From: Wuchereria bancrofti
Lineage: Eukaryota; Nematoda; Chromadorea; Rhabditida; Onchocercidae
Assembly: GCA_005281725.1 (NCBI GenBank)
Contig: SSBO01000003.1
Location: 9,316,500-9,380,499 of the forward strand
DNA: 64,000 bases
Direction: 5' to 3'
The stretch's first letter is position 1; each line of letters starts with the position of its first letter. The translations under genes and the position numbers were made by a program. The notes beneath the pieces were generated by a model that was given only the letters and a program-made list of their open reading frames with translations, was not told where the DNA came from and did not search any database. This document shows positions 47,301 to 58,800 of the stretch, piece by piece.

Positions 47301-50300
47301 GTAAGAAATAAACCAAGTAAAATTAGAAATAAACCAAGTAAAATTTCATAAATGATAATTTCTTAACTGTAAAATTTAAACACCTAAAAGTTATTCACTC
47401 TTTCTTTGTTTCATTTTCACGTAATTTCCTGTCAAACTTTATAGCAAATATAGTAATTTTAATTTTCATTTCCTCAATATATACTACAGGTTAATTACTT
47501 AGTTACCTTCATGTCAATAGCAAATATAATAAGGTTAATTACCTATAATTATCTAGTTTAATACAATTTCAAATGAATTCTTTGGTTATATATAAATAAT
47601 TTAAAAGTATTAATCATTAGCAATTTTGACAAAATAAATAAAATCGTTTTAATTGTAAAAGCATTTTTGTTGTTTCAAATCATTGCAAGAAAGAAAACAT
47701 TGGATCATTTCAGTGATCTCTAAAGCACTAAAAAAATATAATATCAATAGAAATGATATCAAAAAAAAAAAATTCGAATTTTTCAGAAATCTTCGGATGT
47801 TATTCTTTTTCAAAATGTATTTTAAAAAGCACAGAATTACATATATATTATAAATTCGCATTTCTTCTCTTTTTAATTTTCTCATTTGTAAAGTTAGTTA
47901 GAAATGCTTTTGATGATATCTTAAATAAAGTCAAAGTTAATATTTTAAGTTAATAATTTAAAGTAATAAGTTAAGGTAATACATTCAAGACAAATTCAAC
48001 TAATCACCAAACTCAAAATGTTTTTTTTTTCTTTCTTTTTTAACATAATGTAATAAAAAGGAATTAAGAAAGCGATAAACAAATTCATTCCAGCACATTC
48101 AAGGATGAACAACTTATTTTGTCGTAAAACAACATATCTACAACTATCTTTTCATTATCATATGCTTATTAAAAACTTAAAAAAAAAACAAATTTGAGAA
48201 ATAAACTTAAAAAAATAAACAAACAAACTTGACTGCAAGAAATAAGCCAATTCAATTCGTCAAAAAAAAAAAAACCATAAAGCTTGAAAATCTTAAATCT
48301 ATTAAATTAGTATCATAAAATTTCAAAAATAACTATATAATTCCTAAAGTAGCAATAAATGTTGATAAGTATATCAGGATAATAAGTAATATTGTCTAGC
48401 AAAAACTTATTACACTCTTAATCTTGGCATTGTTCTTTCGATAATAACATAACATTAACTTTTGATCCTTTATACTTCACCTTAGAACCTATAAGTTATA
48501 AAATATCTCCGATGAAAAAAAAAACCACAAATAATAATTAAACAAGTATACACTCACTCACTCACATACGCATGTATAAGGATCGATGACTGATTTATTT
48601 TTTAAAAAAAAAAAAAGATTAGAAAATTTTGCTTAGTTTTTGCTTACTTAATTATATTATCATTAAATTACACTACCTGATTACATAATTAAACTATATT
48701 ACTTAAATTACATTAGTTAATTACATTATCATATTTAGTTATGGCATAAATAAAAGATTAAGAATTTAAAGAAAAAAAAAATGTACATACCCATAAACTG
48801 AAATATAATGTTGCCACAAGTGTTATGAAATAAGCTATTGTAACATTTCTTCGTTGTTCCGAAAACATATGTTTCAAATAGTTTACTGGTCCCCATAAAA
48901 ACGCAAAACTGAAGAAATAAAAATTCAAAATTTATGTTATTATTTGAATTAAGGAAAAAAAACAACAACGATTTTTATCACTTTTCATCCATATTCTATA
49001 AAAAAAAATATATTGGAAATTGTAAAAAAAAATATTTCAAGTTCTTTTATCATCTATGGATAAATTAATGAATGAAGAATAATTGATCTTATTATCATAA
49101 TTAATTTGATATTAATGAATAAAAGTATTATCATAATTAATTTGAATAAGACAATCTTTGATCTAATGCAAGATCGTTTAATCATTTCGTAATTTGAAAT
49201 ATATATCTATCTATCTACTGATGGTCGTCTAAATGTTATCTATGTCGGAAAAACTGCTAATATGTTGAAATAGATTTGAATTAGATCAAAGATTGTCTTA
49301 TTTGAATATTCCCTAGAAAATATTTCAATTATATATATAAATATAAGATCTGTATCATAGCATGCTAATCTATTTATTTCAAAAATATTTAACTATATGA
49401 TATAACTATTACATTAATATGTTAGTTCATGTTAATTTTAAGATTTACAAGATATAACTAAATTAGTAGTGAGAAAAATAAAATAAATATTTAAGAAGGA
49501 TGAAAAAAAAAATGAAATAAATTAATTAACAAACCTTAAAATTAACATAATCGAACCAAGCGTATTCAAAGCTGCAAATTTCCGAGCTTGCACAACTACA
49601 GTAGGAAGCAAGATGACAGCCTAAAAATATTTTTATTGTTTAAAAGAAAATAATAATAATAGTAATAATAATAATAATAATAACAATAATAACAGACATT
49701 TACTTAACCAATTATCTTTTACCTTTTATGAATGTTAAATGTTAAAAATTATAAATTCACATTTACTTCACTTCAAATTACACATTTTCTTATAACACAA
49801 TATTATCACCATGAACAGTAAATAATTTCTAATCATTTCATTTTTTTATAAATCTACCAAAAAATCAAAAAGTAATTACTTTACTTACTATTCCAAAGCA
49901 AATAAATGCTGCTCCTATTGATACGAAAAATGCGACAATCCTTTGCATTCTTGACATTCTGCAATAAATGATATTTCATTATTTAAAAATAATTTCTCTA
50001 TGCTTTTATTCAGTCATTAATGAAGGCTATAGAAGAAATAAATCTTTTACTAATGATTAATAAATCAATTCAAAATATAAATAATAAAAGTACAAAGAAT
50101 AATACTAACAATTATCTATCTATAAATCCATAAAACATCTCATATTTCTATCATTTAAATTCTTAAATTTAATCTATACATTAAATTTCATACTAAAACT
50201 GATAATAAAAAAATACTGACAAAACTTTTAAAATTATTATAAATTACAAAACTATGTATTTGAATTTATTGGAAAAGAAAAAGCAAAATTAAAAACAAAA

Positions 50301-50629
50301 ACAAAAAAAAAAAAAAAAGACCCAAAAATAGATTCATCATTAGAAATGGAACTGAACCAGGCACCACCATTTTTACGATTTCGAAATTGTGGTAATTGTC
50401 CAGATGTTTTTCCAGCTGATTCGGTCAATATTTGCTTATCAGAATTATCATCATTATCATCTGTTGAACGTAATAACGAGAATGCATCCAAACTTGATGT
50501 AAATTTTGATCGTAAAGCATTAATTGATGAAAATGTTGTTGATGTTGCGGCAGTAGTAGCAGTAGTAGTAGTACCAAAAAATGAATTCTTAGCTTTTTGT
50601 TGATTGATAAATTCTTGAAGATCTGACAT
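37519..50629 (-). CDS. SFT2-family vesicle transport membrane protein
   Basis: Four-helix membrane protein of the Golgi/endosome involved in retrograde vesicle fusion. Exons: 50629-50322, 49958-49889, 49620-49535, 48908-48791, 38255-38197, 37624-37519; in phase, 248 residues, TGA stop. The first 100 residues are a polar Thr/Ser/Asn-rich cytosolic tail ([19 protein letters not shown]) containing a WFSS box. Membrane segments: [73 protein letters not shown]. Family signatures are the [13 protein letters not shown] box between helices two and three and the terminal [12 protein letters not shown]. The start follows CTACAG by two bases, a likely spliced-leader site. Intron 4 is 9.9 kb and contains a whole gene on the other strand. 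Distinct SFT2D1/2/3 orthology is not decided. Confidence 0.88.
38384..39200. other. SFT2 intron 4, low-complexity start
   Basis: Contains a (CT)n/(GA)n tract at about 38545-38600 and T-rich sequence with ATTCATTCATTTT repeats (about 38680-39000). The apparent Arg-Glu repeat frame on the minus strand is the microsatellite. No coding signal. Confidence 0.7.
39205..39335. repeat. Decayed ~27-bp tandem repeat, G-richer than its surroundings
   Basis: Four degenerate units can be stacked: ACGTGGAAAGTTGCGCGAAA.., ACACGTGTTACGTGAGAATTGGACTA.., TAAGTGTTGTGTTAAAAATTGGATCA and TGTGTGCGTTATTGTGGAAATTTTAA (written in part). The shared frame is GTGTT--GT-A-AATTGGA. It stands out by base composition inside the SFT2 intron. 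Confidence 0.55.
39712..39759. other. Perfect 21-bp inverted repeat (hairpin)
   Basis: The arm 39712-39732 (GAAATTGGAAGAGATAAATG then A) is exactly complementary to 39739-39759, with a six-base loop TTTTCT. It lies in SFT2 intron 4. On either strand it would form a perfect 21-bp stem if transcribed. Confidence 0.9.
39760..41379. other. SFT2 intron 4, no distinct element
   Basis: A+T-rich sequence with homopolymer runs, an (AT)n patch at about 40636-40650, and no coding signal on either strand. Confidence 0.6.
41380..41694. repeat. Gap-flanking 157-bp duplication (probable assembly artefact)
   Basis: 41380-41536 and 41538-41694 appear identical around the single N at 41537. No exon is involved. 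Confidence 0.9.
41695..43395. other. SFT2 intron 4, no distinct element
   Basis: A+T-rich with many homopolymers, stops in all frames. The promoter of the nested calmodulin-like gene is expected near the end of this stretch. Confidence 0.6.
43400..43735. repeat. ~165-bp tandem duplication upstream of the calmodulin-like gene, with a C14 tract
   Basis: Two diverged units start with CAGTTATTC at about 43404 and 43568. Each has a T-run, then GTTATATC-ATTGAGC, AAATTTTATTT-T-TAAATTATGCAATATGA and a region ending in GTAAAAA. The first unit carries 14 consecutive C at 43412-43425, the only long C/G homopolymer noticed in the window. The second ends in AACAGGTAAAAACCACAG just before the start codon region, where a 5' splice or spliced-leader acceptor is plausible. 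Confidence 0.75.
43744..46673 (+). CDS. Calmodulin-like four EF-hand protein, nested in the SFT2 intron
   Basis: Calcium sensor. Four exons in phase: 43744-43869, 44720-44887, 45772-45942, 46635-46673; 167 residues, TAG stop. A basic 25-residue leader ([20 protein letters not shown]) precedes the calmodulin core, as in nematode CAL-1/CAL-2 type proteins. All four loops have the canonical twelve residues: [12 protein letters not shown] (41-52), [12 protein letters not shown] (77-88), [12 protein letters not shown] (113-124) and DIDGDGQINYEE (149-160), so all should bind calcium. [20 protein letters not shown] and [17 protein letters not shown] are near calmodulin consensus. Exons 2 and 3 follow AAAG acceptors rather than CAG. 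The gene is antisense to SFT2 and lies wholly within its fourth intron. RRRSS at the N-terminus is a possible basophilic kinase site. Confidence 0.92.
44563..44588. other. 12-bp perfect inverted repeat
   Basis: AGCTTACGTAAA and its complement TTTACGTAAGCT, separated by two bases, in intron 1 of the calmodulin-like gene. Each arm includes TACGTA, itself palindromic. Confidence 0.9.
45338..45769. repeat. Gap-flanking ~215-bp duplication (probable assembly artefact)
   Basis: 45338-45552 and 45554-45769 are near-identical around the single N at 45553; an A run differs by one. It lies in intron 2 of the calmodulin-like gene and ends two bases before the exon 3 acceptor. Confidence 0.9.
45928..46634. 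repeat. Intron 3 duplication that includes the exon 3 end and donor
   Basis: The exon 3 end GGTGATGGACAG and donor GTAAAATTTATTAT (to about 45955) recur at about 46151-46180 as GGTGATGGAAGGTAAAATTT, with one C lost. The following AATTATTAATACAA, GGTAAATATTAGTATTTTAT, TATATAAAAATGCTA and later AGTATAAAAAAGTATAAGTA blocks also recur in order, so nearly the whole intron is a two-unit tandem duplication. A (GATA)n microsatellite at about 46206-46262 expanded inside the second unit. Confidence 0.82.
46674..48790. other. SFT2 intron 4 / calmodulin-like 3' flank, no gene seen
   Basis: A possible polyadenylation signal AATAAA for the calmodulin-like gene is at 46760-46765. The duplicate AGTAAGAAATAAACCAAGTA-type sequence near 47300-47345 is a short tandem repeat (AAATTAGAAATAAACCAAGT). 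A CACTCACTCACTCACATACGC patch lies at about 48550-48572. No coding signal. Confidence 0.6.
49145..49302. mobile_element. Possible small inverted-repeat element (MITE-like) in SFT2 intron 3
   Basis: The 23 bases at 49145-49167 (AATAAGACAATCTTTGATCT then AAT) are exactly complementary to 49280-49302, with 112 bases between. Size and terminal repeats would suit a non-autonomous DNA transposon, but I see no convincing target-site duplication. A nearby direct repeat TATTATCATAATTAATTTGA (about 49090 and 49128) complicates the left edge. Confidence 0.5.
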
Positions 50630-52887
50630 CACTGTAGAAAAACAAAAAGGAATGAAAAAAGAACACAAAATTTTGAACTTATTTATTTAATAAATTATAA
50701 ATATTAAAATAAAAAATTAAACAAACGTTTGCAATATTAGTAATGGCTATTCTTGTCTTATATTCAAAAAAAAAAAAATTATTTTGGGATAAAAATTATA
50801 TGTTAAAATCGAGAATGATAACAAATGATAAAGTTAACTGATAAAGATGATATGATTTAGTTATTTCATAAAACTCGAGTAAATAAAGGTAACAATCTTT
50901 ACTTTTTTTTAAGGCTATTAAATTAAAGTTAACGTTCAAAATTTTGAAAAACTTGCTAAAGCTTAAGATTTCATTTATTTCACTAAAATATTCTTTTTTT
51001 TTCCACTATGTAATACATTTGTTGTAAATTTAAATAGAAAAAAAGAACTAATCAAATTGATTTGTTGCTAAAAAAAAAAATCAAAATTAAGTAAACACAT
51101 GGACACATATGTATATACATACATATTTAAACATAAATAGGAATTAGAAATATATTTATTAAATTTAAAAAACTGTAATAAAAATCTGGAACTGAAGAGA
51201 TGAAAATTTTAGAAATGACATTAATACGAAATCAAAAATTTGAACTCTTTTTCCTCTTTCGTTTTTTTTTTTCATTGCACAGTTATAAATAAAATTAAAG
51301 CATAACTTCAAGGTTTTCTTTTTTTTTTCATAAAATAATCAAATAATTAAATTAATTACAGCTAATATCTCATTCATTAATTCATTCTATTTCACATTTA
51401 GCAAAATTACTTTTTTCATTTTTAACCAAAGTGAAAATAGTGGCATAAAATTTGAACTTTTAATGAAAAACTATCTAATTCATTAAATCATTTCTAATTT
51501 AAATTATTCAAAGAAATCCTTCTGCTTTAATATCACTGATAAAATTGCTAGAGAAAGGAATGAAAAGCAAAAGAAAAAAGAAAAGAAAAAAAGAGGAAAA
51601 CGCTGTTGACAATAAACAAAAAATTGTGCATAAAATTCAATGGAAAAAATAAAATGACTAATGGAATTAATGCTATTTTAAAATAATCATAATAAGTTCA
51701 GGTTAAATAATTTTAAAATTATAATCAATCATTTGAAATGAACTATACCACATATATATTTAAAAATGATTACATCACTGTTTTTCTTTTTTTTCTTTTA
51801 TAAAAATAAAATGATTTCATTCGAAGTGTAATATTATCATCCTGAACTTATAATGAAATGTATCAAAAATGTTTTACAATTATAAATCAGCAATTATTGT
51901 TTTTAAACCTATTATTTTCAGTTTTATCCTATCTTAATTATGAGATAAAAAAGGAAAAATGAACACAGTAATAAACTAATAATGTTATCATTCAAATCTA
52001 TAATTAATCTTTCGCTTTTCTTTTTGCTTTACTTCAACAAAATTTATCAAAAAAAAAGAAAAAAAAAAGAAGCGAAATGTTGAAATACGGAAATGTGAAC
52101 ATCATTCTGCTTTTAATACATCTTCATGTAATCATGAAAGCAGTGTTATTTCTAAGTGAATTATAAATACAAAAATTCGAAACAAGCAATACTTCATCAG
52201 TTATTGGTGATGTCATCATCAGGTAAATAATTTTATAATTTGAATAATGCTTTGACTTAATATGCTTATTTGTAGTACCCTATTACATTCAATAACATCA
52301 CCGTACTATTATCAAAAATATTTTCAATTAATCCAATGATCAAATGATTTGAATATTTATTTGTTAATTGCTTATTTCCTGTGAATTTTAATCTTCTAAA
52401 ATTTGACACTTTTTATTGATATCATATGCTATAATCATTCATTTCTATTCCAAAGAAAAAAAAATTTATTATCACTTCCTGTTCATACTTTAAATTTAAA
52501 CTAGAAAAACTCTATTCTATATAAATTTTAATTATTCTCAATTCATTTAACATTATATGATATCAGCGTACAATAAAAATTGCGACTACGCACGCATATA
52601 TGTAATAGAAAAGAAAAATTTAACTCCATTGATTCCATCTTATATCTGATATGAGTGAATGATAAAAATTTTTAGCTGATAAAAAGTAAATGAAGCTAAA
52701 AGTCTAAAGTTGTGAAAACAGTAAATAAATCGAAAATTTTGAAGTTACAAAAAGAAAAGAGTGAAAAAAAAAAATAAAAAGAAAGGATACTAATCCTGCA
52801 CTGAACAAGGCTTCCAAATACAATAAATGTTACATATATCACATCATTTTTCTTATCAATCAAAATTTTTATATCAATAATTTCTTC
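50630..52887. other. Intergenic, no gene seen
   Basis: SFT2 upstream region and 3' flank of the BED/FLYWCH gene. 52040-52250 is somewhat richer in G+C (GATGTCATCATCAGG, TGATGTCATC) without an open frame. No exon could be supported on either strand. Confidence 0.55.
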
Positions 52888-55800
52888 CTAATGACCATCA
52901 TCATCTACTTCAACATACTGAAATTCTCCTTCTTCTAACATATTTATCATTTCTGCTCGTAGTGTTCTCATTTCTTCCAAACAACGCATCATATGACTGC
53001 GTAATTCAACATTCGCTTCATAATAAAGTTGACATGTGCTACCTATAGGTCCTTCATGATCTTCCGCTCTGTAAAATTTTTAAAAATTATTTAAAAAAAA
53101 AAAAAAAAACTTTAAGAAAAGCATAAAGATCGTTATTCAATGTGAAATCTTTCTCATAGTATTTTGACCATATAATTAGTGAAACTTAAAAATTGGAAAT
53201 GTGAAAGTACATTATGAAAAACTATCCAATTATGACTTTTGATATCAAATCAATCTATTTAACAAATGTGCACATAAAAAGGAACAAAAAGTTATATAAT
53301 TAGTGAAAATTAAAAATTGGAAATGTGAAAGTGTCAAATAAACTTACCTAGCATTTAGTACATCATCTTGACTCAGATTTGTTTCCCATGTATCATCATC
53401 CACTTCCTCAGTATTAGCAACATTACTAATGTCCACTACTACATCATCTTCAACATGTTCAAGTGTGGAATGACTAACAATAGGCATTTGATTTTTTGAA
53501 ATTAATGTACCATCTGCAAACCTGAGATCCTGAAAAAATTTTGACCTTTTATAGGAAAGAAAATAATTTACTAACAACCAAACTGTTCATAATAATGATA
53601 AAAAACATAATGATTGCAAAATTTAAAATACTCTAGAATTATCCAAAAAAAAAAAAAATCGTTTTATAACCTATATTAGCAAATTTATAACCTAAAAATA
53701 TGAAATTGCATGACATTATTTATTTTAATCAATTATTGCTAACTGTACAATTAAAAGAAAAAAAAAAGACAAATATTAAATGACCGTTTTGGAAGAATCA
53801 TGAATGATTGGTTCGTAATCTTTAGCAAAATAGAAGCGATCAAGATTTTCTGCCAAATTTTTAACCATATCAAGTGCAAAGACTTCACATTCTTCATGAT
53901 GTGCAGGATACATATTTTCGAGAATTTCATCCTCTTCCACCTTTACTGTTGCTCGAGTCATCCCTACATATGTAACATGGCATTTTATTTTCATTTCTTT
54001 CAATATCTAATAAATAATTATAATATTAAAATCTTTTTACTCTACTATAAACAAATGACACTTTCCAAATATGATTGTTTTAGAACCCAGCTCAACTTTT
54101 CGACAAAGATACATGGTAATACAAACCACCAGTAATTTTAATAGCTCATCCCGAGATAAAAATGATGAAAACAATTTAGATTAAGATGACTACAGAAGGC
54201 TATTTATGCAAAAATGGAGTTTGTTAGCAATAAAAGATAAAAGACATTAAGATAAGTACTTAATAAGATATATGATTCAGTGGTTTTGCACGAGCAAACT
54301 TTTTAATCATTCTTCAAATAACTAATATAAAAACTTTATGAAAAAGATAACTAATATAAAAAGTTTGAAAAAAAAAAAAGACAAAGATCTATTCAGAAAC
54401 GAAAATCAACATTCAATAATCAAACCTTCGACATTTCCCATCCTTCTATGTCTTCGACAAAGAACATCACATTTCGAGCAGCGATAATAGATAATACCAA
54501 GTTTATCCGATTTCCCATTTATACGATAAATTCGTGCCGTTTGACCGTCCGGTTCAAAAATGATCAGCGGTGGATGTTTGAAACGTCCACTCATAATTTC
54601 TGCTTCATGTGCAATACCGCTATAATTTTTATGAAATCACTTATCCCAATCTCATAATCTGATATCATTTTTTACTCATTATCATACAGCGCAATATGAA
54701 ATTTTATGTTATCAATCATAGTTTACTAGCACTCATCTCATCTATTCTTGTTGATAAATATAAACATGCAAAAAACGTAAACAAACCTCTGATCTTCTTC
54801 TGTTTCAACATCACCTTGTTCATTAGCCATCATTCTAAAACAATACATTTTAGAAAGTAGTTACGTATTGTAAGAAAACAGTTTACCTGACTTGCTAATT
54901 AGCGGGTGCTAATTAGCAAGCTATTCTCTCAGCACATTACTTACTATTATGAAGAATAACAAAGAAAGAAAACCACAAAATACAAGAACACATTTTATAG
55001 CGTAAGAAAATGCGAAATGCAATTTAATGTCTTAAGCTATACTTAATTTTCCTCAAATAACAGTTAAACATTAATAATGCGAGAATAACTATCAGTAAAA
55101 AACTTCCCATTGTGGAGAAAAAAAAAAAATTCCAAAAAATAATTAAACCTTAAAAGTTGCCGATTTTTTTGCTTCCTCATTCTTTCTGCTTGATGACACA
55201 ATCGACTGTATTTCTTAGGAAGTGATTTCCACTTATCCGGAAAAATATCATCATCCTGGATGTGCCTTTTCAATTCACGATTTTTCTGTGCTACCAATGC
55301 TCCCTAAAACATATAGGAAAAATACAAATGTCATTTATAAACATACAGTTTTTATTTGAAAATGTAAATTAATCAAAGAAAAACTAAGAAAACTGACCAG
55401 TTTCCTCGCTGCTTCAGGTGTTAAATTACCAGCCTGAATCCTTGCTCTACAAGCTCGATCAATTTCCTGAAGTTGTTGAACTTCCTTTGGCACCGGTTTG
55501 CATTCTGGTAAATGTTCTGGATAAGCATTTCCGATTATTCGTCCATCTTTCGTCTTAATATGTGCAAAATAACGCTTTGTACGCTCAGTTGCTAATGTAC
55601 CTGTAAGCAAACAAAAAAAAAAAAGGCCTGTTGAAAACAAATAACATTCGTCGATCTAAATAAACTTAAAACTTAAAAAAACTAATCGGCAAGAGATAAC
55701 ATACCGGAATTTTTCAATTTATTGTTCGCAAGCGAATCACATTTGGAACAGCGATAGTAGCAAGTTGCACCCTGTTTACCTCGTCCATAAGCACTACACC

Positions 55801-58800
55801 GATATATTCGTACTTTTGATGGATCATCCTTTTCCGGAATTACAATCGACGAATGAGTTAATCGTAGAGAATGAACTTGACGTGGTATTGGTGGTACCGG
55901 AGATGTGTTCACGGTTCTATAAATGAAAGCATTGAAAAATGACCACTGTTTTTTTTTTTATTTTTTATTTTTCTTTTCTTTTTTTTATGCTAAAACTTAC
56001 ACATCAGACAACTGCTGTCCTTGATTCTTTTTGCCTTCTGATTTAGCAAATTTTTTCGTCTCGCTAATAGTATTGTATGCAACTGTATCATTTCTTTCAT
56101 TCATTTGTGAAGATGGCGCCATTGTTGTACTATTTTTTTTGGACAGTGAATAGGTCCCATACTAAAATTGGTATTTATTTTTCTAAAAAAAGGAAAAAAA
56201 AGACAAGTAAATAATAAATTCTGAGCATATTTAAGTTTCAATTCATATTTTACTTATATTGGGCTCTATGTGATAATGCAAGACTTTTTTTTATTTCCTC
56301 CTATGATAAAGCTAAGTCACATGACGCAAATGTAACTGCAGGAAAATATATATATATATATAAGATAGATAATATAGCAAAATTACAGAATGAATAGATG
56401 TCAAACATTCAGACTAACAAAAAATCCAAACTTACCCTTTCTTCAAGCAAACAGTGTACTCGTTTTCGAACAGTTGACTGTGACAACTGGCATCCAGTTT
56501 TATACGCGATCATATCTGTTCCCATTTTTTCCGTTAATTCCCTAGATGCAATCTTTTCCAAAATCTTTCGTATTGATGGCGAAGACCAGTCTACTTTTCC
56601 AGTACTATAAATAATTTTACATTTATACTAATGAATGAATCATAGTTGCATTGTAAAAAAAAAAACATATTTTGTAACAAAAAAGAAAAAAAATTGCTAA
56701 ATGAGTTCTTGGAATAAATTTTCGATTTGCATTCACACATCGATGACAAGCAACTTAAAATATTTTTGTATCTATCCAGGAACTACCCAGAAAATAAATC
56801 TATCACTAATTAGTGATAGGAACATGGAAGACAATATTTGAAACATATTTTCAACATGTCATTTACATTCCATTTCAAGTTTCGCTATTTTACTTGGTAA
56901 CTGCAAAGGAAATTACAAAGAAAGCTGATCAAAGCTAACAATTGCTTTCTTTGCAATTTTTTTAATTAAAATGTGATACTCTAGTAACAAGCAAAAAACA
57001 AAGACATGAGAACAATAAAGATATATCAATTTTAGCGGATTGTAAAAGTAAATGAAATTTGTAAAAGTTAGCATAAAAGTAATGAAATGCAGTTGCAAAT
57101 AACACCTAAAGTTGAAAATTAACTTACTTCATTCTAGTTCCATTAGAAATTTGCATATCATTTGAAGTCATCATTGTGTCTTTTGCACTATCCTAAAAAC
57201 AAAGACATATTTCAGATATTAGTGCAAAATTAGAAAAATGAATTTCGTAGCTGCTTAGTATTGATTAAAATTCATCAGTGAAAGTGGAAAATTTATCTAA
57301 GCTACAAAACTGAGCTTATTTATTTCTTAATAACATTATGAAAAAATTTCTACGAATACACAGCAATAAATGATTTCATCATTCCTGTCATGATATTGAT
57401 TTTAGAAGAAAATATGCATTTATTTTATTGTTATACAATCCTTTTTCTTTTTTTTTTTTAAATGCTTTGTATATTTGTGTAAAATGAATGCAAAAAATAA
57501 TCAAACTACAAGCGTTACATATCTTTTCATACATTTCACACATAATAACATACCTCAACAACAGGTTCAGTCGATTCTTTTGTCATATCGATTGATATTT
57601 CTCCTGTTTTTAGTATTTCAGGATGATTATTTGCATAATGTCGAGTTATATTTGTGGGTGAACAGCATTTAATAATTCTTTTGCATGCATTACATCTAAA
57701 ATCGTGACCATCACCACTAACAAGAGTCCAAATACGACGGTTTCGTTTACGGCTCAAAGGTACCATCGATGGAGCACCTGATGTGCTATTACAGTTAATG
57801 CTCAGTTCATCATCCTGAAAAAAAATTTCTTAACTTATATAGAAATATAAAAAATTTTGCTTATAACTTTTGATCCATCTTTCTGGCACATGTAACACGC
57901 AATCTGTAGAATCAAAAAACATAGGCTTAGGAAAATTCCAGAAAGATTCGTTACAACTGCACATTCTACCTTGATCGACAACATTTAAAATAACTTATAT
58001 TTCAGCCTAAAACCTAGCATAGTGCAATGCTACGTTAGATTTCAAAAGCAAGAAAAAAAAAATGTCCTCAAATAAAAAGAGAAGCAGTGTTGCCGAGAAA
58101 AAAAAAGACAAATCAAAGAAATCAAAAAAGTAAAAAAAGCATGCTATCTTCCATTGATGCTGAAAAAAAAAACTTTAGCAGCTAAAACACCTTGCTGAAC
58201 ATATATGTTGGAAGGTGTTTGTGAAACAATTAAAAGAAAATGTTCCGTTAATTCATAAAAATATTAGAATAATTATTAAGAACCAATAAGTCTCTCACTT
58301 GTTTCGATGTGCCCTGTTCCGATAGAAAAATGCTCGAGGATATTTCCTCATTATCATCAAGCTGTTCGCATGATTGCCCAACCAAAGAAGAAGCAACGTT
58401 CCTAAATGGATAGTAAATTGAAATTTTAAATCGAAACGCTTCGAAAAAAACCGAATAGAAATGCATAGTTAAATACTTTTTGTATATTTTTCCCAGTATT
58501 TAAATTGAAAAGAAGTTAATATGAGCAGATTTTTCGAAGCAATAAACGAACATGCATAAAATGAAGTCTTTATCATCATTTTTTTCCAAAAATGAAATAC
58601 TCATCAGCTTGAAGAAACATCGTTTAAAAAAAAAAGAAAAAATGAAACTAACGCTTTCTCAGGTACAACAGACATATCTTATGCGCTGCAATAGATTCGA
58701 TATATTCTGTATTGTTTCAATACAGCAAATCTAAAAAGTTACAAGCTATAAGTTAGAATCATTTATGAAAACATAATGGTCGACCAATCTTTGAAATAAA

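Noticed and set aside
50346..50603. + strand 85-codon frame
   Set aside because: Antisense shadow of SFT2 exon 1.
53800..54135. + strand 111-codon frame
   Set aside because: Antisense shadow of a BED/FLYWCH exon whose minus frame carries the conserved YPAHHEEC motif.
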